From Kiritimatiellia bacterium (GTDB lineage Bacteria; Verrucomicrobiota; Kiritimatiellia; RFP12; UBA1067), in contig JAFQYM010000045.1 of the NCBI GenBank assembly GCA_017406465.1, forward strand, positions 1 to 64,000: a stretch of DNA of 64,000 nt, in the 5' to 3' direction. This document shows positions 53,004 through 61,610 of this stretch, piece by piece (the first letter of the stretch is position 1; every line of letters starts with the position of its first letter). The notes beneath the pieces were generated by a model. The model did not search any database. It was not told the origin of the DNA and saw nothing but the letters and a program-made list of their open reading frames with translations. The translations under genes and the position numbers were made by a program.

Positions 53004-55751
53004 TTATCTCCCGTTCTTCCTTATGCGCGTGACGACCCAATGCGGCAGCTTGTCGCGAACAGGCGTCACGCCCTTCTCGGTGAATTTGTTGGCCTTGAAA
53101 ACGAATTCAAGCTGCTTTCTCTTCGTGTCGCCCTGCACGGCCTTGACGACGCAGACCGCCGATTTCACGCCGGCGCCGAACTTGCATTCGGCGAAGGTCA
53201 TCGTCCCCTTGACGTCTTCCGCCTTCGGCTTCAGGTCAAATATGTCGACGAACGCCGCGGCATCGCCGACGTCGCCGGCAATCTCGCAGCCGGCAAACGT
53301 CACGTCGCGGATTCCGCATGCCGAAAAGCCCACCGCTGGCATGCCAGACATCTCGAAGCGGCATTGCAGAAATTCGACCGAGGCCGGCGAATCCCCTTCC
53401 AGGCCGCGCGTCGCCCCGCCCTTGAACACGCAGTTGCTGAAGACGACCGTCGAGCCGCTGAGACCGTCGACGCGGCAGTTTTCGAACGTGCATTCCGTGA
53501 AAAGCTGTAGACCCTTGTCGCCGACCTTGCGGAGGGCGACGTCGCGAAAAGAGCACTTGAGGAAGAGGTTCGAGGCGGAAGGCGCCTCCATCGCGCCCCC
53601 GGCCATCTCGACGCCATACCACCGCCCGAACCCCGGCTTAGACACAGTGCAGTTCGAGAACTTCGAGGCCGTGACGATGGCGGGCGACACGACTTCGGCA
53701 TTGGAGAAGCTGCATTCCCTGATGCGCGAGGACGGGCCGAACGCGAACGATGTCTTTCCGTGCCCGTCGAGATCGAGGCCTGCAAGCGCGAAATCCCATC
53801 CGCTCCAGCTCTTTCCGCCGCGCAGCGAAACCGAGCCGGTGTAGACGTTGCGCTCGAAGCGGCCGTATCCAGAGCGGTTGCGCGTTTCGCACATCATGGT
53901 AGCCGTGTCCATCTCGTTGTCGCGCACGCAGGGCGAGTTCGTGCGCGGCCAGAGGTATATGCCGCACTTGTTGCGCTCGAAGACGAAGTTATGCCCCGCG
54001 CAAGTAAGAAGGCGGCTGTTGAACGGGTTGTCCTTGCACCGGTTGCCGCGGAATGTCACGTCCTGCATCATGTCCCAGCCGTCCTCCGCGTCGAACGCGC
54101 ATTTCGCGGCGGCTTCGCCGCTGTGCGTGAAGAAGTTGTTTTCGAAGAGCATGTTCTTCATCGCGCTCGCGGCGTAGCCGACGCAGCGGCAGCGGTCGAA
54201 CGTGCAGTTTTTGACGGCGCAGTTCTGGGGGATGAAGAAGCATGTCAGCGAGAGATCGTCCTTCCCGGCGGCCTTCGCCGACACGTTGACCTGCGAGAAG
54301 CGGAGGAACATCGCGTCCTTCGGCCGCGGCACGACGCGATACTGCCACAGCGTCTCGCCGCAGAGGAAGTTCTTGTCCTTGTCGTACCAGCACGCCGCGA
54401 GCTGCCACTGGCGCGAGCGGATGCCCTGGTAGCCGAGGTAGGCCGAGACCTGCAGCCGGTCGGCCTCGGGCGGGAGCTTGATGAAATCCGTCGTGAATCG
54501 CCCTTCCTCCGCCGCATCGACAGTCCCGTCCTTTATGTTCAGTCCGCCAGGCAGGTAGCGTCCCGCGCCTTTCAGGAAGGTCACCTGCTTGTCGTTGAAC
54601 TTGCCCATGCCGTTCCCGCCGCCATAGCCCGTGATGTCCCTGACCGTCACGTTCTCGACGGAGCAGTAGAGCGCCTTGCCGCTGATGCCGAAACCCGTCG
54701 GCCATTCGGAATTCGACGGCGAGTTCTTGTAGTCGTGCTCGTAGTAGTCGCCCTCAAGCGTGCCGTTCACGAGATGGGCGTCGTAGACGTTCGAGAGAGA
54801 GACCATGAGCGCCCCCGCCCCGGTAAAGGCGTTCTCCTTCAGCGTCGCGCCGTTGAGGTCGAGCGTCATGCGGTTGGGGATCTTGACCTTGCGGAACGCG
54901 CTGATGCGATAAGTCCCGGGAAGAAGGACGACTTTGCGGAATCCCGCCTCCGCCTTGTCGTCAAGAAGCTTCTGGAGGCCCTCGGCCGTCGCGATCGCCG
55001 CCTGCTCGACGGCGTTCGTGTCGTAGCCCTCGTCGTAGACGATCTTTGAAAGGCGCCACGCGCCGGCCGGTATTTTCCCGCCTGGCGCGGGGATGAACAC
55101 CGTGTAACCAGGACTGCCGTCGCGCGGCGTCGCCTGCGGCTCGTAGTCCTCGAGCGATGGCGCGTCCACGAGGACACGCCGACCAAGGTCGCCGTCGTTC
55201 CGGATGCCGTAGGTCTCGAGGTCGTCGGCAGCCATGGCATAGGTCTCGCTCGGTGGGATCTCCAGCGCCTCTGGCGTCATCACGCGGAACTTGTGCCAGA
55301 CGCGGTGCGATTCAAGGCCCTTGGCGTCGACAGCCCACACGCAGAACTCGTATTCGCCCTCGGGAAAGGGGTCGAACTCGAACGCGCCGTCGCCGGACGG
55401 CACGTTCTCCAACGTCTCCTCGCGCACCTTTCCGTCGGCGCCGAGGCACTTGAACTTGACGGTGAATCGGAACGACTCGTCTCCAAAGCGGATTTTCGAG
55501 TTGTCGTAGTCGGTGACGAAGAACGGAATGGTCACCTTCTCGCCCGTCTTGACTGTCGGCGTTATGTAGTAGGTGGAGATGTACGGATACTTGAGGTGGT
55601 CTGGCGCGACGTACCACCAGCCCTGCTGGTCGTCCGTCAGCTTCCTGACGTTCGTCGGATCGGTGAATTCGCCGGGAACCACCGCATCAGCAAGAACAGC
55701 CGACGACAAGGCGACGGCAGCGCCTGCGAAAAGGACAGTCTTGATAGCCAT
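53004..55751 (-). CDS. Secreted right-handed beta-helix protein
   Basis: A 915-aa exported protein. A signal peptide (about 1-21) and two beta-sandwich-like regions (about 30-260) precede a long parallel beta-helix of repeated strands: KIPNRMTLDLNGATL, CAVKNCTFDRCRCVG, CTFENCRVDGLSGSTVVFSN. Proteins of this type are often polysaccharide lyases or epimerases, or act as binding scaffolds; no catalytic set can be identified. The ATG overlaps the fabG stop (TAATG), so it is coupled to fabG, an unusual association for a secreted beta-helix protein. Confidence 0.78.
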   Translation of the reverse strand: MAIKTVLFAGAAVALSSAVLADAVVPGEFTDPTNVRKLTDDQQGWWYVAPDHLKYPYISTYYITPTVKTGEKVTIPFFVTDYDNSKIRFGDESFRFTVKFKCLGADGKVREETLENVPSGDGAFEFDPFPEGEYEFCVWAVDAKGLESHRVWHKFRVMTPEALEIPPSETYAMAADDLETYGIRNDGDLGRRVLVDAPSLEDYEPQATPRDGSPGYTVFIPAPGGKIPAGAWRLSKIVYDEGYDTNAVEQAAIATAEGLQKLLDDKAEAGFRKVVLLPGTYRISAFRKVKIPNRMTLDLNGATLKENAFTGAGALMVSLSNVYDAHLVNGTLEGDYYEHDYKNSPSNSEWPTGFGISGKALYCSVENVTVRDITGYGGGNGMGKFNDKQVTFLKGAGRYLPGGLNIKDGTVDAAEEGRFTTDFIKLPPEADRLQVSAYLGYQGIRSRQWQLAACWYDKDKNFLCGETLWQYRVVPRPKDAMFLRFSQVNVSAKAAGKDDLSLTCFFIPQNCAVKNCTFDRCRCVGYAASAMKNMLFENNFFTHSGEAAAKCAFDAEDGWDMMQDVTFRGNRCKDNPFNSRLLTCAGHNFVFERNKCGIYLWPRTNSPCVRDNEMDTATMMCETRNRSGYGRFERNVYTGSVSLRGGKSWSGWDFALAGLDLDGHGKTSFAFGPSSRIRECSFSNAEVVSPAIVTASKFSNCTVSKPGFGRWYGVEMAGGAMEAPSASNLFLKCSFRDVALRKVGDKGLQLFTECTFENCRVDGLSGSTVVFSNCVFKGGATRGLEGDSPASVEFLQCRFEMSGMPAVGFSACGIRDVTFAGCEIAGDVGDAAAFVDIFDLKPKAEDVKGTMTFAECKFGAGVKSAVCVVKAVQGDTKRKQLEFVFKANKFTEKGVTPVRDKLPHWVVTRIRKNGR

Positions 55752-56434
55752 TAGTATATTCCTCCGTTTATTGAAACGACCTGACGCGTCAAATACGCCG
55801 CGCCGTCAGAAAGAAGGTAGGAAACGAGCGACGCCACCTCCTCGGGTTTCCCGAAGCGCTGCATTGGAATCGACTTTCTTGCGGTTTCGGCGGCTTCGCC
55901 GTCCATCGCGGCCGACATCCCGGCGTCGATGAACCCTGGGGCGATCGCGTTCACGGTTATGCCGCGCGCGGCGACCTCCACGGCAAGCGACTTGACGGCG
56001 CCAACAAGCCCCGCCTTGGCCGCCGCATAGTTTACCTGGCCGCGGTTTCCTGCGACGCCGGACGCAGACGAGATGGCGACGATCCTGCCGCGGATCCTGC
56101 CAAGGACCATCGGCAAGAGGCACGGCTTCACGACATTGTAGAAGCCGTCAAGGTCCGTACGGACAACCTCGTCCCAAGTTTCGCCATCCATCTCGGCAAA
56201 GCCGCAGTCTCGGCACACGCCGGCATTGAGCACAACGGCGTAGTACGGCCCGTTTGCCGCTATGTCGGCGTCTATGGCCTTCTTCGCCGCGTCGCGGTCG
56301 GCAACATCGAAGACAAGATCGGTTCCACCAGACTTCACGGAATGCGTCACGACCGCATAGCCCTCGGCGCGAAGGACGTCGGCGACGACCTTCCCGACGC
56401 CGCGGGAACTACCAGTGACAAGCACTCGCTTCAT
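55751..56434 (-). CDS. fabG: 3-oxoacyl-ACP reductase-like SDR
   Basis: A 227-aa short-chain dehydrogenase. The NAD(P) loop is TGSSRGVGK (about residues 7-15), followed by NAG in VVLNAGVC. The catalytic Ser-Tyr-Lys set is AISSASG, YAAAK and the C-terminal INGG. The FabG-type ending makes an acyl-ACP reductase likely, although sugar or other carbonyl substrates are possible. It overlaps the KAS III gene upstream (ATGA) and the beta-helix gene downstream (TAATG). It is probably not the only FabG of the organism; the symbol is by similarity. Confidence 0.82.
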   Translation of the reverse strand: MKRVLVTGSSRGVGKVVADVLRAEGYAVVTHSVKSGGTDLVFDVADRDAAKKAIDADIAANGPYYAVVLNAGVCRDCGFAEMDGETWDEVVRTDLDGFYNVVKPCLLPMVLGRIRGRIVAISSASGVAGNRGQVNYAAAKAGLVGAVKSLAVEVAARGITVNAIAPGFIDAGMSAAMDGEAAETARKSIPMQRFGKPEEVASLVSYLLSDGAAYLTRQVVSINGGIY

Positions 56435-57249
56435 AGCACCTTCCCTTCGTAATCGCCTGCGATCCTGACAATCCCCGCCGAGGCGGAATATCCCGCGCCA
56501 AAACCGGCGACTAGAACGCGCAAACCTGGAATGCGCGCGGCGTTGTGCGCGAGTGCAAGCGGAACGGAGCACGAGCCCGGGTTCTTCAACGCCTCGGGGA
56601 TCGTCAAAAGCCTATCCTTCAATTCAAGCGCGTCGGCGAGCTGTCGCACCATGTAGGGATTCGCCTGGTGCGGCGCGAAGAAGTCGGGCGCGGATGTCGA
56701 CAAGAGGAAATCCTTGAGGAACTTCGACACTTCCGTGGCGACGAAGGAAAAGACCTTGAAGCCGTCCATCTTTATGGGGCCCTGCGACCCGCAGACAAGC
56801 GCCTCGTCCTGGCGCGTGAGAAAGTCGAAACTGCTTGCGCCATCGGGATTCGCGGAGACGACTGTCGCGGTGCAGGCGTCGGAGAAAATCTTCCCCGTGG
56901 CGTGGTCGCTTTCGTCTACAAGCGGAGACTGCACGTCGCCGTCGATGACGAGCGCCTTGCCGCCAAGGTCGGCCGAGAGGCGCCCCGCGAGATAGAGGGC
57001 ATACGGATAGGCGCTGCACGCCATCTGGAGGTCGAAGGCGGCAACCGACGGAGGAAGTCCAAGTGATGCGGCGACGCGCACGGCGAGCGAGGGGAACCTC
57101 TCGGGATTCGAGAAAGTCGCCGCTACGACTGCGACGATCCCGTTAGCGCCGACTGCGCGCGCCGACCTTGTCGCGAGGTCCACGAGCGATTCGCCGGAGC
57201 CGATAGCCGCGGCTACGCGCTCTACTACGACTTCGGGAACGGAAATCAT
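56431..57249 (-). CDS. Short KAS III-like ketoacyl synthase
   Basis: A 272-aa thiolase-fold enzyme. The KAS III triad is visible: Cys in QMACSAYPYAL, His in APHQANPYMVRQ and Asn in KNPGSCSVPLAL, which aligns with the GNTSAAS loop. It is about 50 residues shorter than FabH at the N terminus, so the first strand region is missing. It may use an unusual acyl-CoA or serve a secondary lipid pathway with the neighbouring FabG. The ATG overlaps the ptsI stop (ATGA), tying it to the PTS operon. The fold is sure; the substrate is unknown. Confidence 0.8.
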   Translation of the reverse strand: MISVPEVVVERVAAAIGSGESLVDLATRSARAVGANGIVAVVAATFSNPERFPSLAVRVAASLGLPPSVAAFDLQMACSAYPYALYLAGRLSADLGGKALVIDGDVQSPLVDESDHATGKIFSDACTATVVSANPDGASSFDFLTRQDEALVCGSQGPIKMDGFKVFSFVATEVSKFLKDFLLSTSAPDFFAPHQANPYMVRQLADALELKDRLLTIPEALKNPGSCSVPLALAHNAARIPGLRVLVAGFGAGYSASAGIVRIAGDYEGKVL

Positions 57250-59015
57250 ATCAGTATGTCTTCGAGGTTCGGTATTTTCGCGGCAAGCCAGGAATGGCAG
57301 ATGTCGTAAATCTCGTGCGCGGTTTCTCCCGGTGGAACGTTTTCGGGAACGCGCGCATACTCGTCGAGATCCTCGCGCGTAAGCCGTGCAAGTATCTTTG
57401 AAATGAGCGGGATGTAGGTCGGCGACATAGAGAGCGTGTCCACACCCATCGCCGCCCAAAGGACGCCTACTATCGGATCGGCGGCGGACTCGCCGCAGAC
57501 GCCTACGCTTATCCCCGCCCGCTTCGCCGCATCAACCGTCATGCGCATAAGCTTGAGCACGGCGGGATTCGTCGGCTGGTAGAGGTGGGCGACCGACTCG
57601 TTGCCGCGGTCGGCAGCCATCGTGTACTGCACGAGGTCGTTTGTGCCGATCGAGAAGAAGTCGACGTGGCGTGCGAGCTCGTCGGCATTGAGCGCAGCCG
57701 ACGGCACCTCGATCATCGCGCCTACGCGAATGGAGCGGTCGTAGGGAACGCCTTCGTCGTCGAGCTTCGCCTTGACGTCGTTGAGCACCATCGAGGACGC
57801 AACGAGTTCGTCTACGCAGCTGATCATCGGGTAAAGTATCGAGACTTGCCCGTAGGCGGACGCCCGCAGGATTGCCCTGAGCTGCGTACGAAAGACGTCG
57901 CGATGCGAAAGGAGATAGCGTATCGATCGGTTGCCGAGAAAGGGATTTGCCTCCTTCGAGGATATTCCCCTGACGAGCTTGTCGCCGCCGATGTCGAGAG
58001 TACGAATCGTTATCGCGCCCCCGTTGGGAAGAGTAGCGGCAAACTTCGCCGCATCGCGGTAGGCGGCAAACTGCTCCTCCTCGGTCGGCTCCATCTCGCG
58101 GTTGAGCCAGAGGTATTCGCTGCGGTAGAGACCGATGCCGCGAGCGCCCTGCTCGCGAATCCCGGCAAGCGGAACGCCGGGATGGATGTTCGCGTATATG
58201 GGAACGTCGCCGCCAGACTTGAGAGTCCCTGCCGGCGCACCGCGTGTCGCATCCTCGGTGAGCTCGAGCTGGCGTTCGACGAGATCGTTGAACTGGCGTA
58301 TCGTGGACTCGTCGGGGTTGAGCGTCACTGCGCCGTTCGTGCCGTCAAGAAGGACGACTTCTCCCGGCTTCACGCGCGCGGTGATGTCCACGAGCCCCGT
58401 GACGGCCGGGATGGCGAGGGCTCTTGCAAGAAGCGCTACATGGCTCGTCGTGGAGCCACCGTTTGTGGCGAAGCCGAGGACAAGCTCGCGTGGAAGCTGA
58501 ACAGTCTCGGAAGGCGTAAGGTCGTCGGCGACGACAATGGACGGCGTCCTTATCTCGATATGGGCGCCGGACGAAAAGCCGGTGAGCGCCTTGAGGACCC
58601 TTCGCTCAATGTCGTCGAGATCGCGCACGCGTTCGCGGAAATACGGGTCGTTCATGCGCTCGAACTGCTGGCGCGCGCCGTTGGCGGTCTTCCTGACCGC
58701 GGCCTCGGCGTTCAGCCGGTCGCGGACCACGTACCCTTTAGTCTCCTCCTTGAGCGCCTCGTCCTCGAGAATCATCAGATGGCACTCGAACACGCGCACG
58801 TCGCTGCGGCCAGTGCGCTGGCGGAGAACGGAGATCAGCGTCTCGAGGTCGCGTTTCGTCTCGACGACGGCGCGCTTAAGGCGCATCAGCTCGTCGTCCA
58901 CGCGGTCCCTCTCGACGAGATACTCCGGGACGGGCACCTGCCCGTCGCCTCGGTACACGAAGACTGGACCGGACGCGAAGCCTCGCGCGGTAGCCAGTCC
59001 CGCAATCGTCGTCAT
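57246..59015 (-). CDS. ptsI: PTS enzyme I
   Basis: A 589-aa phosphoenolpyruvate-protein phosphotransferase that phosphorylates HPr. The N-terminal swivelling domain has the active His in GGSTTSHVALLARAL. The C-terminal PEP-binding barrel has GIGLYRSEYLWL, GTNDLVQYTMAADRGN and GVCGESAADP. The start at 59015 is chosen for AAGG 5 nt upstream and the usual N terminus; an ATG at 59033 inside ptsH is an alternative. No enzyme II genes are nearby, so the system is likely regulatory. The gene overlaps the KAS III-like gene. Confidence 0.95.
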   Translation of the reverse strand: MTTIAGLATARGFASGPVFVYRGDGQVPVPEYLVERDRVDDELMRLKRAVVETKRDLETLISVLRQRTGRSDVRVFECHLMILEDEALKEETKGYVVRDRLNAEAAVRKTANGARQQFERMNDPYFRERVRDLDDIERRVLKALTGFSSGAHIEIRTPSIVVADDLTPSETVQLPRELVLGFATNGGSTTSHVALLARALAIPAVTGLVDITARVKPGEVVLLDGTNGAVTLNPDESTIRQFNDLVERQLELTEDATRGAPAGTLKSGGDVPIYANIHPGVPLAGIREQGARGIGLYRSEYLWLNREMEPTEEEQFAAYRDAAKFAATLPNGGAITIRTLDIGGDKLVRGISSKEANPFLGNRSIRYLLSHRDVFRTQLRAILRASAYGQVSILYPMISCVDELVASSMVLNDVKAKLDDEGVPYDRSIRVGAMIEVPSAALNADELARHVDFFSIGTNDLVQYTMAADRGNESVAHLYQPTNPAVLKLMRMTVDAAKRAGISVGVCGESAADPIVGVLWAAMGVDTLSMSPTYIPLISKILARLTREDLDEYARVPENVPPGETAHEIYDICHSWLAAKIPNLEDILI

Positions 59016-59022
59016 TGGAGCC

Positions 59023-59310
59023 TTACTGCTCATCAGGAATGTCGAACTTGCGTCCGACGAGCGCCTCAAGCTCGTCAAGGACCTCGGCGGCCTGCGGGCC
59101 GGAGGCCGTGACCTTCAGTACGGTTCCGCACGTCGCCTCGAGCGTCATGAGGGCCATGATCGACTTGCCGGAGACGACGTTGCCGTCCTTCTCGACTTCG
59201 ACGCTGGCGTCGTATCGGCTCGCGACCTTGGCGAAAAGCCCGGCCGGCCTGACGTGCATCCCGTACCTGTTGAGCAGGGTCAGCTCCCTTGTCATCTTCC
59301 CTTCTGCCAT
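59023..59310 (-). CDS. ptsH: Phosphocarrier protein HPr
   Basis: A 95-aa HPr. The active His is in YGMHVRPAGLF, and the regulatory Ser phosphorylated by HprK is in GKSIMALMTLEA. Both are present, consistent with the hprK gene immediately upstream. The ATG at 59310 has GGGGA 7 nt before it; an internal ATG at 59295 would give the more usual length of about 90 aa. Confidence 0.94.
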   Translation of the reverse strand: MAEGKMTRELTLLNRYGMHVRPAGLFAKVASRYDASVEVEKDGNVVSGKSIMALMTLEATCGTVLKVTASGPQAAEVLDELEALVGRKFDIPDEQ

Positions 59311-59326
59311 TTGCGTTCCCCTTTTT

Positions 59327-60313
59327 TTACCGCTTGGATAGAGCGCCGTCCGCCCGCCGACGGAGTCGCTCGGAAAGTTCACCTACCGGGTCCTGCCCGG
59401 CGATTATAAGCTTCTGCTGCTGGGCGGCCGTCTCGACCAGGTTCACGAGGTCCCGGCCCTCGCTCACCGGCATGATCAAGTGCGGCACGTCCACGCCGAG
59501 TATGTTCGTGTACATGCGGCGCTGGCCCACCCTGTCGATCTCGCCCTCGATGTCCTTGAGCCGCTTGAAAGTCACGACGAGCTGAAGCTGCTTCTCGCCG
59601 CGGACGGCGTTTATGCCGAAGACACTTGCAACGTGTATTATGCCGATGCCGCGGATCTCCATGAAGCCGGCGGTGGACTCGAACGACGACCCGTAGAGGA
59701 TGTCGTTTGCGACGTCCTTCCGTATGCACGTGAGATCGTCCGCGACGAGCGCATGGCCGCGCTTGATGAGGCCAAGCGCCGTCTCGCTCTTGCCCATCCC
59801 TGGATCGCCTTCGAAGAACACGCCGAGACCGCACACCTCGACCATCGTCCCGTAGAGCGAGGTCTTCGGCGCGCACAGCCGTTCCATGACAAAAGCGCTG
59901 TGGTGCATCAGCTCACGGGTCTTCAGCGCCGACGACATCACGATGGCGCCCGCCTCCTCGGCGAGGCGCATGACGTCGCGGCGTGGCTTGTGCCCGTTCG
60001 TGTAGATAATGCAGAACGCCTTGTGATCGAAGAGGGCGCGTATGCGCGCAAGGCGATCTTCATCGGAAAGCGAGCGCAGATACGCTATCTCGGCATTGCC
60101 GAAAAGCTGCATCCGCCGCCACGCGAAGTGCTCGAAGAAGCCCGTAAGGGCAAGCCCCGGCCTGTTGACCATGGGCCTTTCGACTTCGCGCGAAAGCCTG
60201 TCGCCGCCCACGACAACCGAAAGGCGAAGCCGATCCGCGCCGACTTTCAGGAAGTCGGCGAAGGTGATCTTCGCAGAACGGGAGAGCGTGGATGACGGCA
60301 GGCGCTTCATCAT
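59327..60313 (-). CDS. hprK: HPr kinase/phosphorylase
   Basis: A 328-aa bifunctional enzyme acting on the HPr regulatory Ser. The Walker A is FEGDPGMGKSETALGLI and the HprK signature is MEIRGIGIIHVASVFG. The N-terminal domain (about 15-145) is of the usual type. It lies between hpf and ptsH, all on one strand. In Gram-negative bacteria without a full sugar PTS, this set generally controls metabolism and envelope functions rather than uptake. Confidence 0.95.
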   Translation of the reverse strand: MMKRLPSSTLSRSAKITFADFLKVGADRLRLSVVVGGDRLSREVERPMVNRPGLALTGFFEHFAWRRMQLFGNAEIAYLRSLSDEDRLARIRALFDHKAFCIIYTNGHKPRRDVMRLAEEAGAIVMSSALKTRELMHHSAFVMERLCAPKTSLYGTMVEVCGLGVFFEGDPGMGKSETALGLIKRGHALVADDLTCIRKDVANDILYGSSFESTAGFMEIRGIGIIHVASVFGINAVRGEKQLQLVVTFKRLKDIEGEIDRVGQRRMYTNILGVDVPHLIMPVSEGRDLVNLVETAAQQQKLIIAGQDPVGELSERLRRRADGALSKR

Positions 60314-60321
60314 CTTTCCGA

Positions 60322-60657
60322 TCAGTTCTTGGCCGACGCCGCACGCTGCTTGCGGACGGCGCCCTTGCGCGCCTTCACGCGCATCCTCAGGAGCTGGCGC
60401 TCGGCGCGCGCCGCGGCGGCGTCGATGACGCCCTTCCCGCTCTCGGAAAACTCCTTCGCGCCGACAGCGACCTCACCGAGGCGGTTCGCGACGACTTCGG
60501 CCATGTACATGTGCTTCTTGACATCGACGTCGATGACGATGGCGACCTTCGTCACCTTAGGAAATTTCTCCTTCAGCTTGGCCATGCGGGTCTCCGCATA
60601 TTCCTTCAGCGACTCAATCTTCACGTCGCTGTGCCTCATCGTAACTTCTATGCTCAT
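60322..60657 (-). CDS. hpf: Ribosome hibernation-promoting factor
   Basis: A 111-aa short HPF/RaiA-type protein. The beta-alpha-beta fold is marked by VTMRHSDVKIESLKEYAETR, KVAIVIDVDVKKHMYMAEVV and a basic C-terminal helix rich in Arg and Lys. It binds the small ribosomal subunit and stabilises idle ribosomes. The start at 60657 follows AAAGGAGA. It lies 8 nt ahead of hprK. Confidence 0.93.
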   Translation of the reverse strand: MSIEVTMRHSDVKIESLKEYAETRMAKLKEKFPKVTKVAIVIDVDVKKHMYMAEVVANRLGEVAVGAKEFSESGKGVIDAAAARAERQLLRMRVKARKGAVRKQRAASAKN

Positions 60658-60710
60658 GTTCTGTCTCCTTTCCTTTGGTTTCTGTATCTAACTAAAAAAT
60701 TGTTTGATTT

Positions 60711-60812
60711 CCAACTCTTCAACTTTTCAACCATTCAACCATTCAACTTTTCAACTATTCAACTATTCAACTATTCAACTTTTCAACTATTCAACTATTC
60801 AACTATTCAACT
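60711..60812 (-). repeat. Octamer tandem array between lptB and hpf
   Basis: About twelve tandem copies of an 8-bp unit, NWTTCAAC on the plus strand (mostly TATTCAAC, CATTCAAC and TTTTCAAC). It fills the gap between the lptB stop and the hpf leader, on the same transcript, and is strongly AT-rich in a GC-rich setting. 8 bp is not a codon multiple. It is related in sequence to the heptamer array at 17413-17502. Confidence 0.9.
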
Positions 60813-60818
60813 CTCTTA

Positions 60819-61610
60819 CTACATCCTGAACCCATCGCCAAGATACCTCGCCTTGACCTCTGGGTCGTTCACAAGTTCCGCGGTGCGACCCTCCTTGAGA
60901 AGCCGGCCGTTGTAGACCATGTATGCGCGGTCGACTACCGACAGGGTCTCGCGCACATTGTGGTCGGTTATTATGATTCCGAGGCCCTGCTTGGCAAGCC
61001 GCCTCACGATGTCCTGTATCTCGTTCACGCTCAGGGGGTCGACGCCTGCGAACGGCTCGTCGAGCATCAGGATCGCCGGGTTCCTGACGAGGGCGCGGGC
61101 TATCTCCAGCTTGCGCCGCTCGCCGCCGGAAAGCGTGTAGGCGGGCTGTTTCGCCACCTTCATGAGGTCAAACGGGGACAACAGCTCCTCGGCCCTCGCC
61201 TTGCGCTCCTTCCGCGACATGGGCAATGTCTCGAGAATCGCCATCACGTTTTCCCACACCGTGAGCTTGCGGAAGATCGACGCCTCCTGTGCGAGATAGC
61301 CAAGCCCCTTCCTCGCGCGCATGAACACCGGAAGCCGCGTTATGTCCTCGCCGCGGAAAACTACGCTCCCCGCATCCGGCTTGACGAGCCCGACGACCAT
61401 GTAGAACGTCGTCGTCTTGCCGGCGCCGTTAGGTCCGAGAAGCCCCACGATCTCGCCGCACGAGCAGCAGACGTCCATGCCGTTCACCACGGTGCGGTCG
61501 CCGTATGCCTTGACGAGACCGGATGCGCGCAGGTCCGGCTCGACGGCCGTCTTGGCCACAGCTTCCTCCGCCATCTCGTTCATGGCCTTTGTCACTAGGT
61601 CTTCCATCAT
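60819..61610 (-). CDS. lptB: LPS export ABC transporter ATPase LptB
   Basis: A 263-aa cytosolic ATPase driving LPS extraction from the inner membrane. Walker A GPNGAGKTTTFYMVVGL, Q-loop LAQEASIF, signature LSGGERRKLEIARAL, Walker B ILMLDEPFAGVDP and switch His TDHNVRETL are present; the last two are characteristic of LptB. The N terminus carries an extra helix of about 20 residues. The start at 61610 overlaps the lptA-like stop (ATGATG). The tandem array follows. Confidence 0.96.
   Translation of the reverse strand: MMEDLVTKAMNEMAEEAVAKTAVEPDLRASGLVKAYGDRTVVNGMDVCCSCGEIVGLLGPNGAGKTTTFYMVVGLVKPDAGSVVFRGEDITRLPVFMRARKGLGYLAQEASIFRKLTVWENVMAILETLPMSRKERKARAEELLSPFDLMKVAKQPAYTLSGGERRKLEIARALVRNPAILMLDEPFAGVDPLSVNEIQDIVRRLAKQGLGIIITDHNVRETLSVVDRAYMVYNGRLLKEGRTAELVNDPEVKARYLGDGFRM

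Noticed and set aside
57585-59111. A 508-codon plus-strand frame across ptsI.
   Set aside because: Antisense to enzyme I with all family motifs; no motif of its own.
60711-60812. Possible CRISPR array from regularly spaced repeats.
   Set aside because: The units are contiguous octamers without unique spacers and no cas genes are near; it is a simple tandem repeat.
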